Shown: positions 1-7,834, counted from the stretch's first letter. The stretch: DNA of 28,887 nucleotides from JAAYHC01 sp964483175 (GCA_964483175.1 CAZAAT010000027.1:1-28887), one strand, 5' to 3'. The notes: generated by a model from the sequence alone, not told the origin. Made by a program: numbers and translations.

Positions 1-83
1 CGATGGAGGAAGGTCTGCGCTTTGCGATTCGTGAAGGCGGCCGGACCGTCGGTGCTGGAGCGATCTCCAAGATTATTGAGTAG
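1..83 (+). CDS. tuf: Elongation factor Tu, C-terminal end (partial)
   Basis: The first 80 bases encode the last 26 or so residues of EF-Tu, including MEEGLRFAIREGG, RTVGAGAISKIIE and a TAG stop at 81-83; the rest lies outside the window. EF-Tu is the GTPase that delivers aminoacyl-tRNA to the ribosome. This piece belongs to the C-terminal beta-barrel domain III and matches the family closely. In Bacillota tuf is the last gene of the str operon and sits directly before rpsJ, as here, which fixes the identity of the whole locus. A 9-bp hairpin follows the stop codon. Confidence 0.97.
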   Translation, partial: MEEGLRFAIREGGRTVGAGAISKIIE

Positions 84-90
84 GTGTTTA

Positions 91-114
91 GCGGGGGCTC
101 CCTAAAGCCCCCGC
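91..114 (+). terminator. Hairpin after tuf without a T tract
   Basis: GCGGGGGCT (91-99) and AGCCCCCGC (106-114) form a perfect 9-bp GC-rich stem with a 6-nt loop eight bases after the tuf stop. The bases that follow (CCTTACGG) contain no T run, so this is not a canonical intrinsic terminator. It could be a leaky or factor-dependent terminator, or an RNA processing or stability element separating tuf from the S10 genes. Confidence 0.6.
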
Positions 115-219
115 CCTTACGGTAAATCAATGAAGTGGGAGGTTGCCTTCGGTTGAAGGGAAATTTCCATGGAGAAGATGTCCGTACTAGAATTCGGGCC
201 TAAAGGAGGGACAGTTAAT

Positions 220-531
220 ATGGCAACCGCGCAAAAAATTCGAATCAGGCTGAAAGCTTTCGATCATAAAATTCTTGACCAGTCAGCCGAAAGAATCGTT
301 GATACGGCTAAAAGAACCGGTGCTCGGGTCTCTGGTCCGGTGCCGCTACCGACAGAGAAAAATATTTTTACGGTTTTGCGCTCGCCCCACGTGAACAAAG
401 ATTCGCGGGAACAGTTTGAGATGAGAACTCACAAGCGTTTAATCGATATTTTGGAGCCTACGTCCGGTACTGTGGATGCTTTGATGCGGCTTGATCTGCC
501 GGCAGGCGTGGATATTGAGATTAAATTATAG
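220..531 (+). CDS. rpsJ: 30S ribosomal protein S10
   Basis: A 103-residue protein beginning MATAQKIRIRLKAFDHK and containing the S10 signature region (SGPVPLPTEKNIFTVLRSPHVNKDSREQ split over residues 38-66). S10 binds the head of the 30S subunit and also acts with NusB in antitermination. The frame is open further upstream to 169, but the start at 220 is preferred because AAAGGAGGG lies at 202-210 and because this gives the usual family length. It is the first gene of the S10 cluster. I see no convincing sigma-A promoter in the 136 nt after tuf, only two small dyads (146-159 and the palindrome GGAAATTTCC at 159-168). Confidence 0.97.
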   Translation: MATAQKIRIRLKAFDHKILDQSAERIVDTAKRTGARVSGPVPLPTEKNIFTVLRSPHVNKDSREQFEMRTHKRLIDILEPTSGTVDALMRLDLPAGVDIEIKL

Positions 532-572
532 TTATGGCAGTATAAGTTGGTATGGCAAGGGAGGTGTTGTAG

Positions 573-1205
573 TTGCCCAAGGCTATTCTTGGTAAAAAAA
601 TTGGCATGACCCAGATTTATAAGGAAGATGGCACTGCGATTCCGGTAACGGTTATTCAAGCCGGACCTTGTTCGGTGGTGCAGCAGAAAACCAAAGAAGT
701 CGATGGATATAACGCCATTCAAATCGGTTTTGGTGAAATCTCCGCCAAACAGGTGAACAAGCCTCTAAAGGGTCATTTCGATAAGTATGGTGTTGAGCCG
801 AAAAAGTATTTACAAGAAATCAGATTCGATGACAGCGAGATGCCTGCGGTCGGATCTGAGATTAAGGCGGACATTTTTGCAGAGGGCGATCGGGTGGACG
901 CAGTCGGTACAAGCAAGGGTAAAGGCTTTGCCGGTGTGATCAAACGGTGGAATTTTCACCGCGGGCCGATGAGCCACGGTTCCATGTACCACCGTGGAGT
1001 TGGCTCTCTAGGGGCGACCGATCCGGCGCGGGTATTTAAGAACCGGAAAATGCCAGGTCGTCTTGGTAATGAACGTGTAACCATTAGCAATTTAGAGGTT
1101 GTCCGAGCCGATGCCGAGCAGAATCTGCTTTTACTCCGGGGTGCTGTTCCCGGTCCAAACGGCAGCTTGGTTTTGATTAAGGAAACTGTTAAAAATCGTA
1201 AGTAG
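573..1205 (+). CDS. rplC: 50S ribosomal protein L3
   Basis: The 210-residue product starts from a TTG codon preceded by AAGGGAGGTG at 557-566. It begins MPKAILGKKIGMTQIY and contains the L3 signature around FHRGPMSHGSMYHRGVGSLG (about residues 126-147), whose extended loop reaches the peptidyl-transferase centre. L3 is an early 23S rRNA assembly protein. Length and order (after S10, before L4) are standard. The TTG start is well supported because no in-frame ATG lies near the binding site. Confidence 0.97.
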   Translation: MPKAILGKKIGMTQIYKEDGTAIPVTVIQAGPCSVVQQKTKEVDGYNAIQIGFGEISAKQVNKPLKGHFDKYGVEPKKYLQEIRFDDSEMPAVGSEIKADIFAEGDRVDAVGTSKGKGFAGVIKRWNFHRGPMSHGSMYHRGVGSLGATDPARVFKNRKMPGRLGNERVTISNLEVVRADAEQNLLLLRGAVPGPNGSLVLIKETVKNRK

Positions 1206-1220
1206 GAAAGGAGGCATACG

Positions 1221-1847
1221 GTGATGCCTACCGTTGATGTATATAACATCGAGGGTGCCAAAGTTGGTCAGCTCGAGCTCAACGATGCTGTTTTTGGCAT
1301 TGAACCAAATGAGCCGGTTATGCACCAGGCGGTCACAATGTATTTAGCCAACCAACGCCAGGGCACTCATTCCACCAAGACTAGATCAGAAGTCGCCGGT
1401 GGAGGCCGCAAACCGTGGAGACAAAAAGGCACCGGTCGCGCTCGTCAAGGCAGTACTAACGCTCCGAACTGGACGGGTGGCGGAATTGTCTTCGGTCCGA
1501 AACCCCGTTCTTACCGGGCGTCTCTGCCGAAAAAGGTAAAGCGACTGGCCATTAAATCGGCGCTCTCTACTAAGGTCAAAAACGGCGAGATTGTCGTTCT
1601 GGATCAGTTGAACATGGCTGAGCCAAAGACCAAAGAAATGCTCCGAATTCTCAATAACTTAGATGCAGGTAAGAAGGCCCTCGTCGTAACCGGAGGACTA
1701 GATCGCAATGTTTACCTTTCCGGTCGAAACATCCCGGGCGTTAGCGTCAGCCTCGCTGATGGGCTCAATGTTTATGAAATTCTAGCCCACAACAAGGTCG
1801 TTATGACTCAGGACGCGGTGCGCCGGGTCGAGGAGGTATTTGCCTAA
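1221..1847 (+). CDS. rplD: 50S ribosomal protein L4
   Basis: A 208-residue L4 with the conserved loop RSEVAGGGRKPWRQKGTGRARQ (about residues 54-75, the tentacle that lines the exit tunnel). Translation begins at GTG 1221 or at ATG 1224; AAAGGAGG at 1207-1214 fits either. In several bacteria L4 represses its own operon by binding the S10 leader; I cannot identify such a site here. The stop codon overlaps the rplW start (TAATG, 1 nt shared), so rplW is probably translationally coupled. Confidence 0.96.
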   Translation: MMPTVDVYNIEGAKVGQLELNDAVFGIEPNEPVMHQAVTMYLANQRQGTHSTKTRSEVAGGGRKPWRQKGTGRARQGSTNAPNWTGGGIVFGPKPRSYRASLPKKVKRLAIKSALSTKVKNGEIVVLDQLNMAEPKTKEMLRILNNLDAGKKALVVTGGLDRNVYLSGRNIPGVSVSLADGLNVYEILAHNKVVMTQDAVRRVEEVFA

Positions 1848-2134
1848 TGGAATTACATGAGGTTATTAAAAAGCCGATCATCACAGAAAAAAGCAACCTA
1901 GGTATGGCCGAGGATAACAAGTACACCTTTGAGGTTGATCTTAACGCCAACAAGTTTCAGATTAAAAAAGCGGTTGAGGAAATGTTCAAGGTTAAGGTTG
2001 TAGATGTAAAAACGGCCACCTTCGCCGGCAAGAAAGTTCGCCGAGGTGCCGTAATCGGCAAAAAGTCTGATTGGAAAAAAGCAGTTGTAACACTGGCCGA
2101 AGGGGATCGGATCGACATCATTGAGGGTGTCTAA
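1847..2134 (+). CDS. rplW: 50S ribosomal protein L23
   Basis: A 95-residue protein with the L23 pattern: KKPIITEKSN near the N-terminus, YTFEVDLNANKFQIKKAVEEMFKV in the middle and a basic turn (GKKVRRG). L23 lies beside the exit tunnel and is the docking site for trigger factor and SRP. The ATG overlaps the rplD stop by one base, and its ribosome binding site (AGGAGG near 1831) is inside rplD. Confidence 0.96.
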   Translation: MELHEVIKKPIITEKSNLGMAEDNKYTFEVDLNANKFQIKKAVEEMFKVKVVDVKTATFAGKKVRRGAVIGKKSDWKKAVVTLAEGDRIDIIEGV

Positions 2135-2172
2135 TAGTCCCAGATGGCCCTACGTTGGGAGGGAACAAGTCC

Positions 2173-3006
2173 ATGGCAATTAGAAAATACAAACCGACGA
2201 CCCCCGGCCGACGCTCAGCGAGTGTAGTTAGTTTCTCCGAGATTACCAAAAGCGAGCCCGAAAAGTCGCTTACTGCTCCACTGAACAAGTCCGGTGGGCG
2301 AAATGTATATGGTCGGATTACCGCTCGCCATCGTGGTGGTGGTACTAAGCGGGCTTACCGGATCATCGACTTTAAACGCAATAAGGACGGGATTCCGGCA
2401 AAGGTCGCCGCGATCGAATATGATCCGAACCGCACCGCTAATATCGCGTTACTACACTATGTTGATGGGGAAAAGCGGTATATTATCGCACCGGTCGGCT
2501 TAAATGTCGGAGATATGGTCATGTCCGGCCCCGATGCCGATATCAAGGTTGGTAATGCCTTGCCACTAGCCAATATTCCGGTTGGTAGCATTATCCATAA
2601 TATCGAGCTGAAACCGGGCAAAGGTGGCCAGCTAGTCAGGTCGGCGGCTACAAGCGCACAGTTAATGGCTAAAGAAGGAGATTATGCTCACGTTAGACTT
2701 CCTTCAGGCGAAGTACGCCTGATTAATATCGCGTGCAGGGCGACACTTGGCCAGGTCGGAAACTTGGATCATGAAAATGTTTCGCTTGGCAAAGCTGGTC
2801 GGGCTCGGTGGTTGGGCCGTCGTCCTCATGTACGCGGTTTGGCTATGAACCCAGTTGACCACCCGCATGGTGGTGGTGAAGGACGTTCGCCGATCGGGCA
2901 TGCCTCACCGCTCAGTCCATGGGGTAAGAAGACCCTGGGTAAGCGGACCAGGAAGAAGAACAAGCCATCGAACAAGTACATTGTGCGTCGGCGCAAAGAG
3001 AAGTAG
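2173..3006 (+). CDS. rplB: 50S ribosomal protein L2
   Basis: A 277-residue L2 with the RNA-binding region (NVYGRITARHRGGGTKR, about residues 43-59) and the conserved C-terminal NPVDHPHGGGEG motif that includes the histidine near the peptidyl-transferase centre. L2 is required for subunit association and peptidyl transfer. The frame is open back to a TTG at 2155, but ATG 2173 is preferred: GGGAGGG at 2157-2163 lies 9 nt upstream, and the protein then starts MAIRKYKPTTPG as in other L2 proteins. Confidence 0.97.
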   Translation: MAIRKYKPTTPGRRSASVVSFSEITKSEPEKSLTAPLNKSGGRNVYGRITARHRGGGTKRAYRIIDFKRNKDGIPAKVAAIEYDPNRTANIALLHYVDGEKRYIIAPVGLNVGDMVMSGPDADIKVGNALPLANIPVGSIIHNIELKPGKGGQLVRSAATSAQLMAKEGDYAHVRLPSGEVRLINIACRATLGQVGNLDHENVSLGKAGRARWLGRRPHVRGLAMNPVDHPHGGGEGRSPIGHASPLSPWGKKTLGKRTRKKNKPSNKYIVRRRKEK

Positions 3007-3033
3007 TCTAACCGATAAAGGAGGGTGGAAGAT

Positions 3034-3318
3034 ATGGGTCGTTCCTTGAAAAAAGGGCCCTATATAGAACCCAAATTGTTGAAAAAGGTTCAAGAAATGA
3101 ATGAGTCTGGGCAGAAAAAGGTCATTAAGACCTGGTCCCGCGGCTCAACCATTTTTCCAGACCTGGTAGGGCACACGATTGCGGTTCATGATGGACGCAA
3201 ACACGTGCCACTATATATCACCGAAGATATGGTCGGACACAAACTCGGCGAATTTGCTCCTACCCGGACCTTTAAGGGTCATGCGGGTAAGAGCGAGAGA
3301 TCAGCCGGTGTCAGATAG
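3034..3318 (+). CDS. rpsS: 30S ribosomal protein S19
   Basis: A 94-residue protein, MGRSLKKGPYIEPKLLKKV, with the S19 block KTWSRGSTIFPDLVGHTIAVH and the C-terminal GEFAPTRTFKGH. S19 sits in the 30S head near the A-site finger and pairs with S13. ATG 3034 is chosen over an upstream in-frame GTG at 3025, because that codon is inside the binding site AAAGGAGGG (3017-3025). Confidence 0.97.
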   Translation: MGRSLKKGPYIEPKLLKKVQEMNESGQKKVIKTWSRGSTIFPDLVGHTIAVHDGRKHVPLYITEDMVGHKLGEFAPTRTFKGHAGKSERSAGVR

Positions 3319-3336
3319 CGGGAGGAGGTTTTACAG

Positions 3337-3678
3337 ATGGAAGCAAGAGCAGTCGCTCGCTTCGTACGCATCTCGCCCCGCAAGGCTCGCCAGGTTATCG
3401 ATGTGATTCGTGGTAAGGACGTCAACGAGGCACTCGCTATTTTACAATTCATGCCAAAGAAAGCGGCCTTTTTGATAGCTAAGGTAGTGAAATCAGCTGC
3501 CGCCAATGCTGAAAACAATTTTGACATGGATGTAGATAGGCTGTATGTGGCTGAAGCGATGGTCGACGAGGGTCCAATCATGAAGCGCTGGATGCCCCGA
3601 GCAAGAGGCAGGGCAGATAGAATTTTAAAGCGAAGCAGCCATATTTCAATTGTGGTTAGAGAGAAGAAGGAGGTATAA
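3337..3678 (+). CDS. rplV: 50S ribosomal protein L22
   Basis: A 113-residue L22, starting MEARAVARFVRISPRKARQV, with the conserved C-terminal hairpin around MKRWMPRARGRADRILKRSSH, which lines the exit tunnel and is where macrolide-resistance changes occur in other species. A strong GGGAGGAGG precedes the ATG. Placement between rpsS and rpsC is standard. Confidence 0.97.
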   Translation: MEARAVARFVRISPRKARQVIDVIRGKDVNEALAILQFMPKKAAFLIAKVVKSAAANAENNFDMDVDRLYVAEAMVDEGPIMKRWMPRARGRADRILKRSSHISIVVREKKEV

Positions 3679-3680
3679 GC

Positions 3681-4328
3681 GTGGGCCAAAAAACTCATCC
3701 CACCGGATTTCGGTTGGGAGTGATCAAAGATTGGGACGCGAAGTGGTATGCTGATAAAGGCTACGCTGACCTGCTCCACGAAGACCTAGCCATCCGGAAG
3801 TTTGTCAAAGACAAGTTTTACAGCTCCGGGGTTTCTAAGGTCAGCATTGAAAGGGCTGCCAATCGGGTTAAGGTCACCATTCATACCGCACGGCCTGGTA
3901 TGGTCATCGGTAAGGGTGGTACCGAGGTTGAAAAGCTCCAGAGCGAACTGAGTGCTCGTACGGGCAAGCAGGTCAAAGTTGAGGTAGTTGAGATTAAATA
4001 TCCGGATACGGATGCTCAATTGGTTGCGGAAAATATTGCCCAGCAACTAGAGCGGAGAATTTCTTTCCGCCGAGCAATGAAACAGTCAATTCAGCGAGCC
4101 ATGCGTATGGGAGCGCAGGGTATCAAAACAGCGGTCTCCGGCCGCTTGGGCGGTGCAGAGATTGCCCGTAGCGAATGGTTTCCCGAAGGCAAAGTACCGC
4201 TACATACCCTAAGAGCTGATATTGATTACGGTTTTGCGGAGGCTAACACCACTTATGGTAAGATCGGTGTAAAAGTTTGGATCTACAAAGGCGAAGTGCT
4301 TCCAGAGCGGAAGAGTTCCCAGGTGTAG
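3681..4328 (+). CDS. rpsC: 30S ribosomal protein S3
   Basis: A 215-residue S3 starting at GTG 3681 two bases after the rplV stop; the binding site AGAAGGAGG is inside the end of rplV. It contains the KH domain motif GMVIGKGG (about residues 73-80) and the C-terminal S3 domain (GAQGIKTAVSGRLGGAEIARSE, about residues 137-158). S3 lines the mRNA entry channel. Length and motifs match the family. Confidence 0.97.
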   Translation: MGQKTHPTGFRLGVIKDWDAKWYADKGYADLLHEDLAIRKFVKDKFYSSGVSKVSIERAANRVKVTIHTARPGMVIGKGGTEVEKLQSELSARTGKQVKVEVVEIKYPDTDAQLVAENIAQQLERRISFRRAMKQSIQRAMRMGAQGIKTAVSGRLGGAEIARSEWFPEGKVPLHTLRADIDYGFAEANTTYGKIGVKVWIYKGEVLPERKSSQV

Positions 4329-4346
4329 CTGGAGGAGGCGAGTTAA

Positions 4347-4772
4347 GTGTTAGTTCCCAAGCGTGTTAAATACCGCAAGGCTATGCGCGGCAGAATGCGC
4401 GGCAAAGCTATGCGCGGTTCCGAATTACAGCTTGGCGAATACGGGTTACAGGCTATGGAGCCTGGCTGGATCACTAGCAATCAGATTGAGGCGGCCCGTG
4501 TTGCCATGACAAGGTATATTAGACGTGGCGGTAAGGTTTGGATTAAGATTTTTCCTGACAAACCCGTCACTGCTCAACCGGCTGAGACCCGTATGGGTAA
4601 GGGTAAAGGTGCTCCCGAATACTGGGTAGCCGTTGTTAAGCCGGGTAGAGTAATGTTTGAAATTGGCGGGGTTTCCGAAGAACTGGCGCGGGAAGCCATG
4701 CGCTTAGCGGCACAGAAGCTCCCGATTAAAGCACGGTTTATCAAGAGAACAGAAGCGGGTGGTGAGTCCTGA
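4347..4772 (+). CDS. rplP: 50S ribosomal protein L16
   Basis: A 141-residue L16 with GTG start at 4347 behind CTGGAGGAGG. Family features are MLVPKRVKYRK, the basic RGRMRGKAMRG segment, and MGKGKGAPEYWVAVVKPG (about residues 84-101). L16 organises the A-site region of 23S rRNA. Its TGA stop shares one base with the rpmC ATG (TGATG at 4770-4774), implying coupled translation. Confidence 0.96.
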   Translation: MLVPKRVKYRKAMRGRMRGKAMRGSELQLGEYGLQAMEPGWITSNQIEAARVAMTRYIRRGGKVWIKIFPDKPVTAQPAETRMGKGKGAPEYWVAVVKPGRVMFEIGGVSEELAREAMRLAAQKLPIKARFIKRTEAGGES

Positions 4773-4978
4773 TGAAAGCAAAAGAGCTTCGTGATTTGAG
4801 TTTCGAAGAATTAGAGCATAAGCTCGGCGAGTTAAAAGAAGAGCTATTTAACCTGCGCTTTCAGATGGCAACCGGACAGCTAGACAATCCGTTGAGGATG
4901 AAAGAGGTACGCAAAACCATCGCCCGAGTAAAGACTGTCATGCGGGAGCGGGAGCTTAAGGCTCAAGCCAGCATGTAA
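4772..4978 (+). CDS. rpmC: 50S ribosomal protein L29
   Basis: A 68-residue helical protein, MKAKELRDLSFEELEHKLGELKEELFNLRFQ, with the L29 signature RKTIARVKTV near the C-terminus. L29 sits by the tunnel exit next to L23. It overlaps the rplP stop by one base and has no independent strong binding site, so it probably depends on rplP translation. Confidence 0.96.
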   Translation: MKAKELRDLSFEELEHKLGELKEELFNLRFQMATGQLDNPLRMKEVRKTIARVKTVMRERELKAQASM

Positions 4979-5007
4979 CACTAGCAGGTTAAAGGAGGGC
5001 AAGAAAC

Positions 5008-5265
5008 ATGTCCGATCGAGGCCAGCGGAAGACCAGGGTTGGCACAGTAGTCAGCGATAAAATGGATAAGACGATCGTTGTTGCTGTTGAAAACCTGGTT
5101 CAGCACCCGCTTTATGGCAAGACGATTAAGCAAACCAAAAAGTTTAAAGCGCACGATGAAAATAACGATGCCCGTATTGGCGATAAAGTTGTGATTGCCG
5201 AAACCCGCCCGTTGAGCAGGGATAAGAGGTGGCGGCTGGTTTCCATCACTGAGCGCGCTAAATAA
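5008..5265 (+). CDS. rpsQ: 30S ribosomal protein S17
   Basis: An 85-residue S17 starting MSDRGQRKTRVGTVVSDKMDKTIVV, with the conserved KKFKAHDENN and ETRPLSRDKRW segments. It is an OB-fold 16S rRNA-binding protein needed for 30S assembly. AAAGGAGGG at 4991-4999 precedes the ATG. Its TAA stop (5263-5265) is inside the 5' arm of a 9-bp inverted repeat described separately. Confidence 0.97.
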   Translation: MSDRGQRKTRVGTVVSDKMDKTIVVAVENLVQHPLYGKTIKQTKKFKAHDENNDARIGDKVVIAETRPLSRDKRWRLVSITERAK

Positions 5266-5284
5266 GAGGTTTGATTCTTATTTA
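5259..5284 (+). promoter_or_regulatory. AT-rich 9-bp inverted repeat at the S10/spc boundary, with a possible weak promoter
   Basis: TAAATAAGA (5259-5267) and TCTTATTTA (5276-5284) are perfect reverse complements around an 8-nt spacer; the left arm contains the rpsQ stop codon. The repeat lies exactly between rpsQ and rplN, where the spc operon begins in other bacteria. Next to it is a weak promoter-like pair, TTGATT (5271-5276) and TAAGAA (5293-5298) with a 16-nt spacer. No T tract follows, so a terminator is unlikely. It may be a promoter or operator region or an RNA processing signal. Confidence 0.4.
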
Positions 5285-5311
5285 TGACTCCTTAAGAAAG
5301 GGGGGCCTGTA

Positions 5312-5680
5312 ATGATTCAGCAGGAAACTAAGTTAAATGTGGCTGACAACTCTGGTGCTCGCAAGCTCTTAACTATTCGTGTTTTAGGCGGATCTGGGCG
5401 TAAGTATGCCGGAATCGGCGATGTAATTGTGGCTACTGTCAAAGAGGCATCACCAGGTGGCGTTGTCAAAAAAGGTGACATAGTCAAGGCCGTAGTGGTT
5501 CGCACGAAAAAGGAAAGTCGTCGGCCCGACGGTTCGTATATTAAATTTGATGATAATGCGGCGGTAATAATCGACAACCAGGGCAATCCACGTGGTACGC
5601 GTATTTTTGGCCCGGTTGCACGGGAACTCCGGGATAAGGCATATATGAAGATTGTGTCCCTGGCTCCCGAAGTACTGTAG
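5312..5680 (+). CDS. rplN: 50S ribosomal protein L14
   Basis: A 122-residue L14, MIQQETKLNVADNSGARKLL, including the family signature region VKKGDIVKAVVVRTKKE and the C-terminal FGPVARELRDKAYMKIVSLAPEVL. L14 forms an intersubunit bridge and is the docking site for the silencing factor RsfS. The binding site is AAAGGGGGG (5298-5306). It is the first gene of the spc section. Confidence 0.97.
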   Translation: MIQQETKLNVADNSGARKLLTIRVLGGSGRKYAGIGDVIVATVKEASPGGVVKKGDIVKAVVVRTKKESRRPDGSYIKFDDNAAVIIDNQGNPRGTRIFGPVARELRDKAYMKIVSLAPEVL

Positions 5681-5704
5681 GTTATCCGGAGAGGAGGTCA
5701 GCCA

Positions 5705-6028
5705 GTGACCAACAAGGTTCACGTTAAAAAGGGCGACTTGGTTAAGGTCCTTAAAGGTAAAGACGCCGGAAAACGAGGCAAGATTTTAGAGGTTATCCCC
5801 TCTGACAACAGAGTTGTTGTAGATGGGCTGAATATCATTAAGAAGCACACCCGGGCAACCCGCGAAATGCCGCAGGGCGGGATTATTGAGAGTCCTGGTC
5901 CGATTAGTGCTAGCAATGTAATGCTCGTCTGCCCTAACTGTGATGTGCCCAACCGGCCAATCGCCAAACGGGCTGAGGATGGTTCTAAAGAACGAGTATG
6001 TCGCAAATGCGGTAAGAGTATTGACTAA
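5705..6028 (+). CDS. rplX: 50S ribosomal protein L24
   Basis: A 107-residue L24 with the N-terminal KOW motif (HVKKGDLVKVLKGKDAGKRG, residues 4-23) and IIESPGPISASNVMLVCP in the C-terminal half. It starts at GTG 5705 behind GAGAGGAGG. The C-terminus carries two cysteine pairs, CPNC and CRKC, a zinc-ribbon-like arrangement found in some but not all bacterial L24 proteins. L24 is an assembly initiator for the 50S subunit. Confidence 0.96.
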   Translation: MTNKVHVKKGDLVKVLKGKDAGKRGKILEVIPSDNRVVVDGLNIIKKHTRATREMPQGGIIESPGPISASNVMLVCPNCDVPNRPIAKRAEDGSKERVCRKCGKSID

Positions 6029-6059
6029 TAGTCGTTTCGATGGAAAGGGGGGTTAGGTT

Positions 6060-6602
6060 GTGGCACCAAAGTTGAAGGAAAAGTATTTGAACGAAATTAA
6101 ACCGGCCCTGATGGAAAAGTTTAATTATCAAAATCCAATGGAAGTTCCAAAGGTCGTGAAGATCGTACTCAATATGGGAGTCGGTGAGGCGAAAGAAGAT
6201 GCCAAAGCCTTAGAGGCTAGCGTTAAACAGTTATCCATGATCACCGGTCAAAAGCCTATCGTTACCAAGGCTAAAAAATCTGTTGCCGCCTTCAAACTTC
6301 GTGAAGGGATGAATGTTGGTGCGAAGGTTACCCTACGGGGCGATCAAATGTATTACTTCCTAGAGAAGTTGATCAATATTTCGCTTCCAAGGATTAGAGA
6401 CTTCCGCGGGGTATCTGATAAATCTTTTGATGGCAGAGGTAATTACTCTTTAGGCCTCAAAGAACAGCTAATTTTTCCGGAAATCGGCTTCGACGACATT
6501 GACAAAGTACGAGGAATGGACATTTCCATTATCACTACGGCTAAGACCGACGAGGAATCCCGGGAATTGCTGAGGTTAATGGGTATGCCATTTCGCCAGT
6601 AG
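6060..6602 (+). CDS. rplE: 50S ribosomal protein L5
   Basis: A 180-residue L5, GTG start at 6060 behind AAAGGGGGG. Family features include KVVKIVLNMGVGEAKEDAK (about residues 31-49), GQKPIVTKAKKSVAAFKLREG and the C-terminal IIFPEIGFDDIDK-type block (here LIFPEIGFDDIDKVRGMDI). L5 binds 5S rRNA and contacts P-site tRNA. Length is standard. Confidence 0.97.
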   Translation: MAPKLKEKYLNEIKPALMEKFNYQNPMEVPKVVKIVLNMGVGEAKEDAKALEASVKQLSMITGQKPIVTKAKKSVAAFKLREGMNVGAKVTLRGDQMYYFLEKLINISLPRIRDFRGVSDKSFDGRGNYSLGLKEQLIFPEIGFDDIDKVRGMDISIITTAKTDEESRELLRLMGMPFRQ

Positions 6603-6625
6603 ATCCCGAAAGGAGGATTTTTCGA

Positions 6626-6811
6626 TTGGCTAAGACATCGATGATAATTAAGGCGTCACGGCCGCAGAAGTACCGGGTTCGTCAGCATAATCGCTGTCGG
6701 ATCTGTGGGCGTCCCCGTGGTTATATGAGGAAATTCCAGATGTGCCGGGTCTGCTTCCGTCAGCTCGCCCTTGAGGGCAAAATTCCCGGAGTGACCAAGG
6801 CCAGCTGGTAA
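6626..6811 (+). CDS. rpsZ: 30S ribosomal protein S14, zinc-binding type Z
   Basis: A 61-residue short S14 with the zinc knuckle CRIC (residues 24-27) and CRVC (residues 40-43), so this is the type Z form rather than the roughly 89-residue zinc-free form. It starts at TTG 6626 behind GAAAGGAGG; the next residues, AKTSMIIKA, match the family. Its place between rplE and rpsH is standard for Bacillota. Confidence 0.96.
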   Translation: MAKTSMIIKASRPQKYRVRQHNRCRICGRPRGYMRKFQMCRVCFRQLALEGKIPGVTKASW

Positions 6812-6850
6812 TAGATTACACCGATTTGAAAGAAGGGGGGTTACCCTACG

Positions 6851-7249
6851 ATGGTAATGACTGATCCTATTGCGGATATGCTTACTCGAGTGCGTAATGC
6901 AAGTTCCGTTTATCATCAGTCTGTTGATATTCCTGCTTCCAACCTTAAACGTGAGATCGCCCGGATTCTTAAAGAAGAAGGGTACATCAGTGATTATGAG
7001 TATACTGAAGACTCCAAGCAGGGTGTTTTACGGATATACCTAAAATACGGCGAAAACAAAGAAAAGGTTATCTCTGGAATTAAGCGGATTTCTAAGCCCG
7101 GATTACGGGTGTACGCCACGAAAGACGAAATCCCTAAGGTTCTAGGGGGTCTCGGCATCGCCGTGATGTCTACCAGCAAGGGTATTATGACTGATAAGCA
7201 GGCGCGTGCCGAAGGCATTGGTGGCGAGGTTCTCGCCTACGTATGGTAA
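6851..7249 (+). CDS. rpsH: 30S ribosomal protein S8
   Basis: A 132-residue S8, starting MVMTDPIADMLTRVRNA and ending with STSKGIMTDKQARAEGIGGEVLAYVW, both diagnostic. S8 binds helix 21 of 16S rRNA and in E. coli represses the spc operon by binding the rplE mRNA; no such site was identified here. The binding site GAAGGGGGG precedes the ATG. Confidence 0.97.
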   Translation: MVMTDPIADMLTRVRNASSVYHQSVDIPASNLKREIARILKEEGYISDYEYTEDSKQGVLRIYLKYGENKEKVISGIKRISKPGLRVYATKDEIPKVLGGLGIAVMSTSKGIMTDKQARAEGIGGEVLAYVW

Positions 7250-7280
7250 GATCTAGCCTGCAGGAAAAGGAGGTGCAACC

Positions 7281-7809
7281 ATGTCACGTATCGGGAAATT
7301 GCCGGTTCAGATACCCAATGGAGTTTCGATCCAAATTGAGACCGGCAATGTCGTAACAGTAAAAGGACCTAAGGGCGAACTAAAAGCTGGGCTTCATCCC
7401 GAAATGATTTTAGAACAGACCGCAGAAGAGGTCTTGGTCAAACGCCCATCAGATGATAAACGTCACCGNNNNNNNNNNTCTTTTAGCCAATATGGTTCAT
7501 GGTGTTACTCAAGGGTACGAGAAAACCCTGGAGATTAAGGGTGTCGGTTATCGTGCCGCCCTGCAGGGGAAGACTTTGGTTTTGAATATGGGATATTCCC
7601 ATCCGGTAGAGCTAACTCTGCCGCAAGGGATCGAAGTCGAGGTGCCTACTCCAACCAAGATTATCGTTAGAGGCATCGATAAACAGGTTGTTGGGGAGTT
7701 TGCCGCTAATATTCGAGCTGTCCGTAAACCCGAACCTTATTTGGGCAAAGGTATTAAGTACGCTGATGAGGTTATCCGGAGGAAAGCCGGTAAGAGTGGT
7801 AAAGCCTAA
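7281..7809 (+). CDS. rplF: 50S ribosomal protein L6 (interrupted by an assembly gap)
   Basis: Start ATG 7281 behind AAAAGGAGG. The N-terminal part, MSRIGKLPVQIPNGVSIQI, and the C-terminal part (KGVGYRAALQGKTLVLNMGYSHPVE and VRAVRKPEPYLGKGIKYADEVI-like block) are clear L6, on either side of ten N at 7469-7478. The two halves are in different frames across the gap as written, so ten is a placeholder, not the true length. The family sequence between KRHR and LLANMVHG suggests about 24 missing bases; that would restore the frame and give a 180-residue protein, the usual size. I therefore treat the gene as intact, not frameshifted. Confidence 0.93.
7469..7478. other. Assembly gap (10 N) inside rplF
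   Basis: Ten unresolved bases. The flanking codons require a gap length divisible by three, so the run is a fixed-size scaffold placeholder. Alignment by eye to L6 proteins suggests about 24 nt missing. Confidence 0.95.
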
Positions 7810-7834
7810 ACTGTAAAGAAAGGATGTGAGCAGG

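Noticed and set aside
91..114. Strong intrinsic terminator after tuf
   Set aside because: The stem is strong but there is no T tract; recorded as a hairpin of uncertain role.
3279..3779. Open frame of 166 codons on the minus strand
   Set aside because: It is antisense to rplV and rpsC; no binding site or family resemblance.
7281..7538. Frameshift or pseudogene in rplF
   Set aside because: The apparent break coincides exactly with the ten-N placeholder; a gap of about 24 bases restores a normal 180-residue L6.
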